From assembly GCA_037389465.1 (NCBI GenBank), contig JAZARR010000089.1, positions 1,984,001-2,048,000 of the forward strand: a stretch of DNA of 64,000 bases. The letters are read 5' to 3'. This document shows positions 25,424 through 39,390 of the stretch, piece by piece. The notes beneath the pieces are model-generated. The model saw only the letters and a program-made list of their open reading frames with translations, was not told the DNA's origin and did no database searches. The stretch is from Baylisascaris procyonis. Its lineage: Eukaryota > Nematoda > Chromadorea > Rhabditida > Ascarididae. Each line of letters opens with the position of its first letter. Positions within the stretch are counted from its first letter, which is position 1. The position numbers and the translations under genes were made by a program.

Positions 25424-26908
25424 TGAACTAATCAAACGGATCCACAATGTGCATTCCTATTCAGTGTGAAATTTGAATTTGCATAGAAACTCGTAGAAAA
25501 TCCACAAATAAGCGCAATTGCAACAATTCATTCGACAATAATAGAATCAGTGATCGAATCGTTGTCATATGCAAGGAGAAGTCAATAGGTGCTCTGCTAA
25601 ATGCTTTTAAATAAAATAGACTAAAATATAACCACCTCGATTTCGAGAGTTTTTTCGTTATTCGTATTTCTCGTCATAATTTTATTTGTAACCGATTTTA
25701 TTGGTATTGTAATGATAGAGTTATTCTGAAATCTACAAAAAAATATTATTTTATAATCGAAAAATATTTATATTCAGTTGATTTATCAATTTCCAATGTT
25801 AGAGCGCTAAATAAGAAAATTTTTTTTTTGCTCATATCGTTCCAAAAAGAGATTTTATGAAGATATTTCTTCATAAAATCAACAGGAAGGAAAGGGAATC
25901 ATTGTAATCTCTATTCAGGAAAGTTTTCGAATACTGTAGGATGAGATGATTACGGAATGAAAAAGAAATGAATAGCGAAGAAGGTATGTGACCGCTCACC
26001 TTGACGGCGTTCCGACTCTTTAATGAAATTTCTTTGGCTAGATTCCTTCAAATCCTCTCATTCCTAATTCTTAACTAATGTCTTTTTAAATCACTCTAAA
26101 ACCCCCTATTTAGAATGTTCTCTTCATACGCGCCTAGTGACAAACATCTGCGGCGGAAATAACCGAATATATTTAAAAATAAAGAATTCCTAACGGATTG
26201 GCATATTGCATGGATCATCGACTTTACTATCTTCATCTGCTTAGCACTCTATAGTAAATAAAACCAAACCAACTTGGGCGGTGAGGTAAGTTTAGGTATC
26301 CTGATGGATTGAAGTCTGGCGAAACGCCGATGAAAGTCACTCGCTAATAAATGTTGCTCCGATTGTTTCCGTAGTACATCCAGAAGACGTTCCATTGACT
26401 GCGTGGTATCGTTGAGTGCGCACTGCGTATCGTTTATACTATAGATTCTTGATGGCCAATGTCGCGGACAGCGAGCACCTGAAAACTATACAGTTTGTTT
26501 TATAAATCAACCTGATATTTTTGCAAGTTCAGTTCACGAAATCCAAGTCATTACTTTTGGTTTGAGAGCAAATTCTTTAATCTTTGCCGATGTTATAGTT
26601 GATAAATTTCAATACGACTTATCGACACCGGAAAATCGGATGTCATTGATGAACGTAAAACTTATATAATTAAACATAAAGACATGACTGTGGAATAAGG
26701 TTTGCATGCAATGCACCAAACAAAATTTATACCGCAAACCATCGACAATCAGCACAAAGGACACCTTTGAAAATGAATAATTCGTGGAAAAATTAATATT
26801 ACCCTCTATGCAATAGAAGCAGAGCGTTGTTTTAGTGATTTGTGGCGTATTCTCGATCACATCACGTTGGAGAGCCGACAAAGATGGCGACCAAATACGT
26901 TTCGTCAT
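21361..26908 (-). CDS. C2H2 zinc-finger protein B, seven fingers plus N-terminal C-C-C-H module
   Basis: Eight exons on the minus strand: 26908-26803, 26478-26274, 25732-25636, 24344-24132, 23811-23669, 23315-23168, 22377-22334 and 21724-21361 (TGA). They join in phase to 439 aa. The seven fingers match those of gene A one for one, including the CX4C finger (CPYEEC) and the pair starting CEQC and CHIC, and the corresponding introns have the same phase. It differs in an extra first exon that completes a C30-X2-C33-X5-C39-X2-H42 motif (CFYCIEGARCPRHW), a short exon 3, and a longer Ser-rich tail. It is probably a nuclear DNA-binding protein. The start is uncertain: the frame stays open upstream of ATG 26908 to an AG-like acceptor at about 26931. 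Two acceptors are unusual (TTTGAG before 23811 and TTAAG before 22377). Confidence 0.8.
24793..25262 (+). pseudogene. Degenerate retroelement fragment with GIY-YIG-like domain
   Basis: Plus-strand frames read a C-x2-C (SKCVICP), then VVYSIRCRACDSFYI, ETDRFLHERIREH and, after a frame change, LIRNIRVAHLINSLNHR. The order of Cys pairs, VYxIxCxxC, YIxET and R-x3-H is that of the GIY-YIG-type C-terminal domain found in Penelope-like and related retroelements. It is broken: an in-frame TAG before the VVYSI segment, a frameshift near 25105, and Arg where the glycine of YIGET is usual. A C15 tract (24848-24862) interrupts the upstream part. It lies in intron 3 of gene B, antisense to it. Confidence 0.7.
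24848..24862. repeat. C15 tract
   Basis: Fifteen C on the plus strand (G15 on the transcribed sense strand of gene B), inside the decayed retroelement fragment. Confidence 0.9.
25359..25420. repeat. (TA)31 microsatellite
   Basis: About 62 bp of pure AT dinucleotide directly after the retroelement relic in the same intron of gene B. Confidence 0.95.
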
Positions 26909-29756
26909 CGACTCGACCAAATCAACCACTTTTTGAAATTAAAATTACACACAGTGAAATAAAATATTAGATTTTGTTAACCAAGCGGAATATTCATTGT
27001 TATATATGCAAAATATGACACAAATATTCCATATATCTTTTCAAAAAAAAAAAAAAAATGCAAAAATCTGATTTTTCATCTCTCTATCATTATCGTGGTC
27101 TATGTTAATCAAAATAAAGTAACTACTCGGAGAGCTATTCTTTCCTTTCAATCGAAGAATAATTCAACGACAAAATCGACTTTTATAAAAGGGTCTCCAA
27201 AAGAATCGTCTCCAACTAAGTATATTCAATAGGAATGTGTCGACTAAGTATTGTGCTCTGAAATCTCGACAAACTGCATTGGTATGCATTTAATGAATGA
27301 ATATTTAGCTAAATGTGCAGTGGAAAAGATAATCAACATATTTCATGCTTCTTACTTGAGCGATAAGCTGATATCTGTCAATGAGATTGTAAGACAAACA
27401 GAAACAGAATGCTCTTTGACAATCAAATGTCCTCAGATGCCCTCAGGTGGCTGTCAAATGCATCGCATAGAGCGATTCTATCGGCAACAGTTTGTTATAA
27501 ACATATACCATGGATATAAATAAAATTTTTTGAAAAATTTTATTATTTACTTTCCATCCATATAGGCATATTTTACCAACTGGAAAAGCATCCAAACTCA
27601 AACTCTATATATATAAGCAATTTTCATCGGGAGAGATGAGGGGGAATAGATAATTTAAAAAATATATATATCCTCTATTTTCTCGAGAAATAATTTCACA
27701 GCTTTATGATTGAATATTATGAGAGCATCGAATTGGTTAATAAAAACATAATGATATTTTTCTATGATATTTTAAATGAAGGTAATAATCCCAAATTGAC
27801 GTCATGAACAGGAAATGAATATTTGGATCAAAAAAAAAAATTGGAAACAGGTTGCACATTTAGATATTTTGCAGAAGTTAATTTATCTAATATGTAAATA
27901 ATTCATCGATTTGTTGTTTTATCTTATTTAATTATTAATTTTTTTAAAGTTTTCAATTAGCAACGTCAATAAAGAGTTAATATAAGGGAATATCTTTTTG
28001 TTGATAATCTGCATAAAGAACCATCGACCAGTATTAGGTTATTGCTGCGCATATGCTGCAGCTTTAATTCCTTCGCATCTCGCTTCTCATGAATGCAATT
28101 GCTATCGAATACTTTAGATATCATTAACTTAAATTTACTCCTTATATGCAAGGTGGTGAATTCACATCCAGGTAAAGAAACCTTTGACCTATAATCAATG
28201 AAATACCGCGGACTCAAATTTGATTTGGTTCTTTGCAATAGAATTATATGCATCTTCCCAAATATTCCATTTTGAAATCGCTAATCCCTCTCTATCCCCC
28301 ATCTTGCATAGAACGTGAATCTTAATTTCAGGTTGCCAAAAAATGTGCAGTATAAATGGTGTTTTGCATATTTTTCACTTCTCGAATTTACTTAATTCCT
28401 CATCTTTCAAACTGCAATCGAATTTCGAATCGAATACAAATGCTTCATTTTTCTTCTTTTATTACTGATTTCTACTTTACACTCTTATATTTTCTTTTCT
28501 CTCCGTCTATTTTTGCAATTTCTTCACTTCGATGTGTTGAAATAATAAAAATAAATAAAATAAAAATATTTTCAAAATAAAGAAAATAAAAATATTTTAA
28601 ATGTAAAAATATATCTACACTTATTCATAGGTAAAAGATTTCAATTTTTATACGTTTATCACTCGCAGGTAACGATTGATTAGGTGTCATCAATCATATT
28701 TTTTTATCATCAGGTTTTTTTTCTCGCATTTTTAAGCATTTTCACATCTTTTTTTTTTGCTGAAACGACTGATAAGTTGATAAGGAATTATCAAATAATC
28801 TAGCGACCTCTCTTTCGCTTATGCACTTCATATACACCTTTACAGTCTAATAACTTTTGGAAGGTAATCAGTCCAAATCTCTTCAAATATTTGATACTCT
28901 ATATTAATCAATGATTATTCATCGGTTTTTCAACTTATTATTGATGATATCGATTAGCTTATGCAGGATTTTATTGTTTTATAAAAATGTTTTATAAAAG
29001 CTTATTCCTTCCTTTTACTATTTTTTTCACTTTTTTATACCTGTACTAACAAATTTCCGCCATTTCATTCACACTTGTCCTTTTTTTCATGTAAAACAAA
29101 ATAAAATAATCCATCATTAACGGAATATTTGACTAGTCGAATTGGAATGCTCCCTTCAACGAATTCCTGATTCACGATCATCACTTTTGAGAGATTTAGT
29201 CACCCATCACCGGCGAAGCAGATGAAAACAGAGAAAAAGGATAATGACTATTACATATCTCTCTTGTTGAAGAAGATAGTGGAAAATTTTATGTGAAAAA
29301 TTTCTCGACATTTATAGAAGAAGAAAATATTTTCTTCTGCTAAAATATCAAAAATTTTTTTTTATTATTTTCGATGTATTTTTGAAGTATACACTATTTA
29401 AACTGCAGACGGCAGACAGCATGGCAAAATGGTCAGAGACATAGAGGCATTGAGTTATTTCACCCGAACGATTATTGTTTGATGTGGTGCGAGAAATTTT
29501 TCGGCGCGGAACGAATCGCTTGGGGGATATTTGTGCGCGTGACTTTAGCTAAGCTATGTGAGGGATATAGCGGTTTTATTAACTAAATCTTATTGGTTTT
29601 CCCGATGTTTTTTGATTATGCTTATAGGTTTGTCAAGTTGCATGCTATGCGTTAAGCGTTTCGTTGTATGAAAGCTGTAACTGCATTTAAAAAAAAAGGG
29701 TATGATACCTGTATAATTAACGGTATTAGGTAAGTTGAAAGTATGCTTGTTGTATA

Positions 29757-30942
29757 TGATCGATTCGGCGATCCATACACGCCTAACCACCACATTGATT
29801 GATCTTGGTTCGAAGGTGGCTAGTATGATCGTTGGATAATCGATTCGACGATCCATACACACCTAACCACCACATTGATTGCTCTTGGTTCGAAGATGGC
29901 TAGTATGATCGTTGGATAATCGATTCGACGATCCATACACACCTAACCACCACATTGATTGCTCTTGGTTCGAAGGTGGCTAGTATGATCGTTGGATAAT
30001 CGATTCGACGATCCATACACACCTAACCACCACATTGATTGCTCTTGGTTCGAAGGTGGCTAGTATGATCGTTGGATAATCGATTCGACGATCCATACAC
30101 ACCTGACCACCACATTGATTGCTCTTGGTTCGAAGGTGGCTAGTATGATCGTTGGATAATCGATTCGACGATCCATACACACCTAACCACCACATTGATT
30201 GCTCTTGGTTCGAAGATGGCTAGTATGATCGTTGGATAATCGATTCGACGATCCATACACACCTAACCACCACATTGATTGCTCTTGGTTCGAAGGTGGC
30301 TAGTATGATCGTTGGATAATCGATTCGACGATCCATACACACCTAACCACCACATTGATTGCTCTTGTTTCGAAGATGGCTAGTATGATCGTTGGATAAT
30401 CGATTCGGCGATCCATACACATCTAACCACCACACTGATTGATCTTTGTTCGAAGGTGGCTAGTATGATCGTTGGATAATCGATTCGGCGATCCATACAC
30501 ACCTAACCACCACATTAATTGGTCTTGATTCGAAGGTGGCTAGTATGATCGTTGGATAATCGATTCGGCGATCCATACACACCTAACCACCACATTGATT
30601 GATCTTGGTTCGAAGGTGGCTAGTATGATCGTTGGATAATCGATTCGACGATCCATACACACCTAACCACCACATTGATTGCTCTTGGTTCGAAGATGGC
30701 TAGTATGATCGTTGGATAATCGATTCGACGATCCATACACACCTAACCACCACACTGATTGATCTTTGTTCGAAGGTGGCTAGTATGATCGTTGGATAAT
30801 CGATTCGACGATCCATACACACCTAACTACCACATTGATTGCTCTTGGTTCGAAGATGGCTAGTATGATCGTTGGATAATCGATTCGGCGATCCATACAC
30901 ACCTAACCACCACATTAATTGGTCTTGATTCGAAGACGACTA
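29757..30942. repeat. 80-bp tandem satellite, about 15 copies
   Basis: The word TAGTATGATCGTTGGATAAT recurs every 80 bp, at 29821, 29901 and so on to 30861 (14 times), with partial units at both ends. Copies differ mainly at fixed positions (CGATTCGACG or CGATTCGGCG; GAAGGTGGC or GAAGATGGC; GATTGCTCTT, GATTGATCTT or AATTGGTCTT). Each unit holds an imperfect palindrome with outer arms GATCGT and ACGATC around AATCGATT. Each also contains GGTTCGAAGG, which resembles a tRNA B-box. Confidence 0.97.
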
Positions 30943-32710
30943 AGTCCTATATTTTTATCGTACATATTGTTATCTTCATTCATGTTCATGCATCACAAAT
31001 ATCTTTTGCTCGTATATTTACAGAGATATTCGCTGTCACTATCGAATTTTTTGTTAAAACTTTATTATAATTGCGAATAAGAAAACTTATAGTTGTGGAA
31101 TATATTACTAATCTACTTCTCTTCTTTGATAATTTAAATTTGCATAAATGCTCACTATTTGAGATTTATTTATCGTGAATCAATTTCGTAACTCTATTTT
31201 CGAAGTTGTATTTAATGTTGAAAATTTGTTCAAAACAAATGACCGCCGGAAGGTGCAATTCGGCTGATGCGATTTCATTCATATGCAACCAATGCTTTAT
31301 GGTTGCAGATAGCTTTTATTAGTAGTAGTTTGGTTTATTAATTGTCATATGCAGAATGGATCCGTATTTTCGTTATTGTTTGTGATACTAAAGATAATCG
31401 CATAACCAAATCTAAATTGTGCATTGAGAAGGCGAGCCATAACGTTTGATGTCTCTATTTTGGGGCATACAATAAAATGCAGAAGTAATTGAAATAAATC
31501 GTTTGAGGGAAGGAGAGTGATGTGAAACACCTTTCAAGCATATTTCACTGCACTGGATTAAATGCCGTAGCCGTATAGAGTTGGATAAACATTGTTCTGG
31601 TTCGCTTTTGGTAGAAAGCGCTCATCCAATCGTGACCCGATGGCAACTCTGACTGGTTTTGACCACTGTCATATGGAAATCGGCATGTGTTGACCAATGA
31701 CCACCGAGGCTATTATGTAGTAGGACGATGATGTAATGATCCATTGAAATTGCTTGCGGAATATTCTTATCACGAAATATAACCGGCATTTTACTTGTTA
31801 GTAATGGAAGAGTTTCAAACATGTACACCTTTTTTCTCTAAAGATTCTTTGCATAGCTATGGTTATTGCTTATCTGCTTATTTTTATCAAATTTGATATA
31901 CTTTTGCTGATTTCTTCCATTATGTAATTGCTGCCAGTCGAGTGGTTGAATATATAATGGCGTGAAATAACTCTTAGTTGCTGTTTATTTGGGCATGAAA
32001 CCGGGTGTCAATTTGTTTAGTAGATAATATCAGTTTCTTTCTATCCTGAACCTTTATTGGGGCATATTTTAGAGAGAGGGGGGGGGGGTCGGTGAGACAA
32101 AGTTGTGGGGGAGAGCACCGGTTGTCGTTGTAGTGCCCTTGCGCGGTCCTATGCATCCAAGCACGTATGGCATGTAGACGTAAGTAAAAACCGTCGATTT
32201 CAGTAAGTGCTAATGTGGAGATTCAGTAATATCTTTCGCTTATTACGATCGCCAATACCTAAATAATTATAGACGACAAATAAAAAATCCCATAGCACAA
32301 GCAAATCCAAATTTCAAGGGAGGGATGCCTCAAGGTTTCATTGCTCTAGAAGGGGGTGAAAAATGATAGAAAAGTCCTCTACTATTAAACATTTTTTTGT
32401 GCTAGGCATGTCTCTTTCAACTTCCACTCACAACATCCTTCACTTATTTCAATGAAAACATTAGAACACCGGAAGCTATAATATTATAGTAATCTTCATA
32501 GTGGAAAGACGGACGTGTGTCCTTTTGGCAGTAAATCTTTATTGGTTTTTAGAATTAGAATGATGCAGTACAATTTCGTATCGTTTCTCTGCGTTCATTG
32601 AATCGTTTTGATGTTAGTTTACACAGGAATTTAAGAATATAAGAAAAGAGATGGAAAGAGTTTCGTGGAAATTCTTATAGATAAGTGTTTTGTCATTTCT
32701 GAATAAATTA

Positions 32711-32716
32711 TTACAG
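32711..32716 (+). promoter_or_regulatory. Probable trans-splice acceptor of CCT5
   Basis: TTACAG ends 24 bases before the CCT5 ATG, after an AT-rich stretch. Its position fits spliced-leader addition giving a very short 5' UTR. Confidence 0.5.
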
Positions 32717-32740
32717 GTAAATCAGCACATCAAGTAAACG

Positions 32741-35700
32741 ATGGCGACTGCTGCAGCACATGTGATGTTCGATGAATACGGACAACCATTTATTATACTA
32801 CGTGATCAAGAAAAACAAAAGAGGCTCACTGGCGTTGAGGCGTTAAAGGTTTTCATTTTACTATAATATGAGAAGAAGTGAATATTTTTAGGCGTATTCA
32901 GTTTAAGCTGCTTAAGTGACCGCTGTGACATCTTCATTGACTTTTATGAAAACCTTAAGGAAATGACTTTGGAATATGAATTAAATTGAAGAATATGATT
33001 GCAAGGATGGAAGTTGATGGCCTGTAACGATTGCTTATTGTATATCGTACATGAAAAACTCTTCTATCTCCCTTTGTCGTTGAAATAGCCGTTCGTTTTA
33101 TTCTTTCATATTTAATAAAGGTCAAAAGTTGACACTTGCAATTGAGGGCTTGGAATTTTTTTAGTGGGGGAGGATTGGGAAAGAAGGTGGGTAGGAAATA
33201 TTAGTTTTGCTAATTTGTGCGCCATCTCTAGAAGTAGATAAAATTGCATGGACATGAGCAACTTCCAAAAAGCGCAAGTTGTGTTTTATAAATCGTGGAT
33301 GATGAGGGAATTCTCGCCTACATAATCATCGTGTTTGATGTCTTTATTAATGTAAGCAAGCAAGAAGAACGAAGCAGTTGATTTTCTTATCAATGGTGGT
33401 TGTATCTACAGTTATTTTAGATTGTTGTTTGAGAGGGAGTTGATCCCTTTTGAGGTAGAGGATGGTGTCCTTAGAGCCAGCCGAATTATTGAGGATATGA
33501 TCCGAAATTTTAAAAGCTGATAATGAAAAAAAAAGAGATTTGAAGGATATTTGTTTGTGATAGAATGCTTTATATACATTGGTGTGACGAATGCTTTATT
33601 GTGACGATCACTGTGAAATGCTATAGTTTGTTGTAGCGAATGAATTTATTTCCTAGAGCGGCAGGTTTTTAAAAAATATATCTCGATGTTTTATTCGGTA
33701 TTATTTTAGAAGCAAATCGATCTTTTTTTTTGTTTTTGTTCGTATTGGGCAGATTATTGAAATCGTTACTTCCCCAAATTTCAGTGGGAGGGGGGGTGGG
33801 GAATTAAGTTCAGTACAATGAAGGGAGGGGGAGAGATTAGTCGACGTTTCAGCAGATTTAACGTTGGATTGGTGTTTGATCCAGGAGGTTTTTTGCAGTT
33901 TGGTAATCATGTTACATATGAGATTTCAATTGCCTGTGCCTGTAGCTGTTAGTGCATTCAGGCATTGGATGCAGTATTAATTGGGTTTATACAATAATTG
34001 AAATATGTGGTTTATCGCTTTGCAGAGTCATATTTTGGCTGCACGCGCCGTTGCCAACACATTGAAATCATCGTTGGGTCCACGAGGATTGGATAAAATG
34101 TTAGTAAGCCCGGATGGTGATGTCACGATAACGAATGATGGCGCCACAATATTGGATAAGATGGATGTGAAGCATCATGTTGCCCGACTTATGGTCGAAC
34201 TCTCGAAGAGTCAAGATGCGGAAATTGGAGATGGAACTACCGGAGTTGTCGGTAGGTGGTTTTTTGCTGAAGAGGGGGGGGGTGATTTTGGCTGCTTATG
34301 CATCTTTTTTAAACAAGGCAAGTAGTTGAGTTGCGCTATTTCTTGCTCCACTACTTGCATGCTTCTGCACTTTTGGAAATATTTTATGGCTCATATGCGC
34401 TAATATAAGTCGTCACAGATAGTTTTTATTTAAATGGTTTTGTAATAGAGTACATCTAGTAGTTTATAGTAATTTAAACAGTATGAAATTCTATGATACG
34501 GCGATCTGTTCACATGCGAAAAGGTGTGCAGTCAACATCGTGCATTATTTGTTTTATTGGTGGTTTGGTTTTTTGAGATATATTTGAGGATTAAGGCTGC
34601 TGCATATTATAGTTCTATCATGTTTTTTTTTAATGATATAAAGAGTTGTTGATAGAGAATGTTGATATATTAATAACTCGTTTTTATGGGTAAAACCGAT
34701 CAGCGGTGCTTTGCTATATTTCACTGATGGGAATCGGTTATCATTCACGCGTTTTTTTTTTTTTGGAATTATAGTATACCTCGGATTTTCGTGTTTCCCA
34801 CCCATCCTCCTCCTTCCTCCTGCATTGCTCTCATCTTGTCCACGTAAGCTTATACTTACACATAGGCACACACATCGGCATTAAATTTTACTCTCTATAA
34901 TGTGCTAGTTGATGATGTTGTGAGCTATAGAAAATCTGCATTTAATGTAACAGTGGATAGTAATTTGGTTTTATTGATTCGTTGAATAAGGGGTATGGCT
35001 AGCAGGGTAGTTTTATCGGCTGGCCAGGTGTTTATAATTGCAGTGGGCCATGAGCATGAGTGTAGATTAGTATGCTGACGAGAGGGGATATGGCAGTGTA
35101 ATGGCTCGATTTTATACTTATGCGATTGTTGGCATTGCGTTGATGACCGACAAGCACTACATTTCTGGCTTCCATTATTCAATCATCACTTCATCAGGCA
35201 AATATTGCGACAATTATTGACTGACGGCATGCTGTCTTATTTGAGTTGTTGACAACCGTTTTTTTTTTTCAATTCTACGAACAAATGGAATAGGTGGATG
35301 GACGTTTTTGAAAAGAAAGAGGAAAACAACATATGTTGTTGTCTTATAATCTCATCTTATTTGCTTCCTTCAACGAGTAAGTAATGTTTCCTTGCATTTT
35401 TGCATCTTACATTACTATATCGCTATTTTGTTGATGTAATTTGATGTATAGATACCCTCTAAAAGGAAATCGCTAAGGGTTGGGGCTCATACTTTATCCT
35501 TCTTTGAGGCGGTAAGAGAAATTTGGTTGAAATTCAACGAACCATTCTATTCTATGCCAATTATTAAGACCATTGCATTTTTAAGTTCTTTTATGAAGTT
35601 CACTCAGTGTATAGATTGCTTGCGCTTAAAAGAAGTTGTGGTTATTTGCTGCATTGGGAAGAAAAGCTATATTTCAGGAAGTGGAGGGGATTAAAAGATG

Positions 35701-38700
35701 GAAGAAGAGCAGCAACTTTTTTTTTTTAAATATAGTTCGTTATTGATTTAGTTCTTTCTTTTGCAGGTTTTATCTTTATATTGATTGATTTTGTGCAGTA
35801 TTTTTGTTTTATTTATTTATTTATTTGCTTTATTTACGGGAGGATTCTTTATCGTAATGCATTTCTGAGCTTAATTGATGGTAGTAGGGATTGCAACTGG
35901 ATTACTATTGCCAATGGGTGCTAAATTTTTGGGAAACATCACGCGAAAAATTCACTTACAAAATACAACTGCAGAATTGATTTATTTTGTTGATCAGGTA
36001 ATCTATCAAAATCTCTTCCTTTGACCCTAGAAATGTTTTTTATTGCTATTAGAATGCATTATAATAATGACGATCAAGGAAGGGGGGGGGGAGGGGTAGT
36101 CACTATTGTACTAGGACAGAATTGATTCGTTGTGTTGTGCTTAAAATAGAATTGGGCACTGTTCTTTAAAATATTTTAGTAATTTATTAAATATAAATAT
36201 CGTATTTTTGATGTTGTGATTTCATTTAATAGCCCAGGGGCACAACGTGTTGCTGTTACTGTAATGGCTGGTTGATTTATTGAATGGTGAATGTGAGCAG
36301 AATCAAAGGTGAGAGTAGTCATTTAAGTTGGGCGTAGCTGCTGTGTAATCCGCCTTTAGCGCTGTTGACAGCCTCTATGCATCGTTGTTTTCGTTACTTA
36401 GACCCATAGTGATCTTTGTGGCGTTCTGTGAATTTAATGATTTGCTTACAACCAGCTGCTTCAATTAAGACTATTAATAATTGTTGTCAAGCTGTGCTGA
36501 GAGAGAAAATAAATTTCATCCTCTTTAGTCCTCCTTTTATTGGCAGTTTGCTTTATTATTTTCATTCTTTATGCCCTTAGATTTATTGCAGCTCTAAATT
36601 AAACATTTGTTCACTTTTATTTGATTCGATTAAAAAATTTCGTTTTTTAGAAATTGGAAAGGAGAATACATTTAAGGTTGAAATGAAAATGAGCCAAAGC
36701 AGGAGCTCAACGAAAAGTATTAGTTTATTGTATCATTTTTGCTTCATTCTTTTATATTTCTCTGAGACTATATGCGCCCTTCTTCCTCTGTATATGGCGA
36801 TGTTTGAAATTTTTCAAAGATTTAGTAATTGCGCGATTTTTTTTGGCCAGCTATCCTTCTCCCATCCCTCTCACCTTTTCTTCCCTTCCTTTTCTAGCAA
36901 CTGAAATGTCTTGTTATTGAAAAAGAGTCTAATATAGTAAAGAAATGTCGACTATACTTCTTATGTCTATGACGCACTAAGTTTTTGTTTGCGAAAATGC
37001 TGATCTGTATGATCCTGCTGGAGTGCAAATTGTGCTTATAGAATAAGTTAGGTATAGGCGAAGATCATGAGCCACGATAAATCTTCCTTCTTTTCTAATG
37101 AAATGAAAGAAGGGGATGGAGGAAGGAGGGAGGAGGGGCAGTGCAGTTTTGGTGAACAAGGGGATGACTAACGGGTTTTTTGTAAATATTTCAAGAATTC
37201 GGTACATGAAACGAATCGTGAGAATTCACACGCTGTTAACGGGTGTTATGGGGCCGTGAGAAATTCTATGCGGAAATGTAGCGTTGTTTTTTATTGTTTA
37301 AAAACGATGAATTCAAAACATGAAGCGATATTGGATGTTGAAGTAAATTGAGTCAATGAATTTTTTTTTTTTTTTTTTTGAATTTTTGAGAAAAATTGAG
37401 AGCGTTAATAATATTGGATTAAATGAATAGCAGCAGGTCATTGGTTTTTTATCTTTTAAACATCGTTTATTTTTAAATGACTATACATTCTATGAGAGTT
37501 GTGAATCGATTTCTTTGTTAATGTGCATGTGCTGATGAATGTGTTCGAATAGTAAAAATTAGTAAATGTATGCTGCATAATTTTAGAGAGCGGTTGGTCG
37601 GATCTGCTATTACTTCATTATTACTTTCATGCACTTTAAAGTAAGTGAGTTAGGAATGGCGTGGTACTTCTTTTGTTTTTTTTGTGGAGGCGTTGCATTT
37701 ATTATTTGTTTACGAATAACATAAGGGGGTTTGTATTGTTTTTGATATGGGAGGATAATATAAAGTTGGATGTGATCTATGACGAAAAGTTTAAGTGAAC
37801 TATCTATTTTTGCTTATATTAATTCGTTTTGAAATATGGAGATCAAGCTGTTTTTGGCTCTGTGAATCTGTCGTGTTGATAATGAATGAAGTTATTGCTG
37901 TTGGTTGGATGTTCTTTAAAAGGCATATTTGGATTATTTCGCTTCTCTTATATCTTTTATTTTTACGCTTCTATGATCTACTATCACCTTCCACGTATCG
38001 CTGATTAATGTTTCTATTGAAGTTAGCATTTTGAAATTAATTCTTATCTCTACTAGAGGTGGGAACTTTTCCAAAGAAGTTGCCGAATTTTAATTTGAAG
38101 ATACGAAAATAGTTTTTTTTTAGACTGAGTTATTTTAGCAGCAGTATGGTGCATATTGGTTGTTGTCGGGTGGTGATGTTTCGCTGTCGAGAAATTCGTC
38201 CAAAATTCGTCCTGGGAAGGTTTTAAGGCAAAGAGAGGGTGTTTTTCTAGAAGAAAGGAGCAAGACCATCATGTTATGGTCTATAGCTCAGTGTTTTCGA
38301 ATATTTTGCGATGCAATTCCTACTTTTTTACGATGAAATATTTTTGTGTAAATATATCGTTTGAAAAAGAGATATATAGTTAAATCAATGTGCTGATTAC
38401 TGATAATATATTAATTGATGTGATAATAAGGAAAGTATGATCATAGGTAATTGGTGTTTAAATCACATTCTTTATTTAAATGTTTATTTGGACGCATATC
38501 AGTAGTTGGTGTAGCATTCAATAAGGATAAGTCTCAACGGCATATTTGAACACTCGTGCAAAGGACAAGAAAGGTAATAATTGTTGGGCGGAGGAGTGTG
38601 GCTACTTTTTTTTCACTTACTTAGCAGAGAATTGATGCAGCCTTCATCTCCTTGCTTGACGGATTTTACTTTGCATGTCCCTTTGATGTCTTTTGCAAAT

Positions 38701-38866
38701 GTGCAATCAAATCGGAATTAAGAGGAATATTATCAGCAGTTCTTAAGAGTATCTTATCATGCGAATTATTGATAAGGGAGAAGTTCAATGATTGTTGCGT
38801 TGAAGGAGGGATCTATTATTATTATTATCAGTTATTATCATTAATTATTGTTATTATTAATTATTA

Positions 38867-38923
<57 letters not shown>

Positions 38924-39359
38924 GTCATTTTTATTATTATTATTACTACTATCAGTTAATTCTGATAAGTGTTATTAATTATTATCACTGCTGTTATTAC
39001 TATTATTGTCATATTATATGTTAGGTATGCAGGTAACAATGCATTTTGGGGTATATTGGTGATGTGTTGGTTGTGTGTGTATTGTTGTTTGTAGAATAGA
39101 GCGTTGAATCGAGGGGAAAGTATGGCACGTAATGTGTTACCATCACACATTGCTTACGGAGGCGCTTTACTTTGAGTGATTCATCGCACACCCCTCTTTG
39201 TGCTGTTTAAAAGCTAATTTCTTTACCTTTATCGTTTTCACCTTCTCTTTTTTTTTGCATATTCTTCTTTCTAAATTTAGGAGTAGTTGTGCATTTTGTT
39301 TATTGGTTTATCCACTTTACTCTGTGAGTGCAAATTTTTGCTAAATATAGCAGTAGTTG

Positions 39360-39390
<31 letters not shown>

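Larger units (their letters stand above)
26909..32740. other. Divergent intergenic region between gene B and CCT5
   Basis: It contains no supportable gene. It holds the 80-bp satellite array (29757-30942). The plus strand is A-rich near gene B and becomes T/G-rich from about 28.3 kb onward. Promoters of both genes should lie here, but no convincing TATA or initiator could be singled out. Confidence 0.6.

Noticed and set aside
26609..26802. Continuation of the gene B first-exon frame downstream of 26803
   Set aside because: A GGTAAT donor at 26803 and the match of the next exon's phase and Cys/His pattern favour splicing.
29980..30195. 71-codon open frame in the 80-bp satellite
   Set aside because: Product of the tandem repeat only.
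29757..30942. CRISPR-like array
   Set aside because: Contiguous 80-bp tandem repeats without unique spacers in a eukaryotic genome; this is a satellite.
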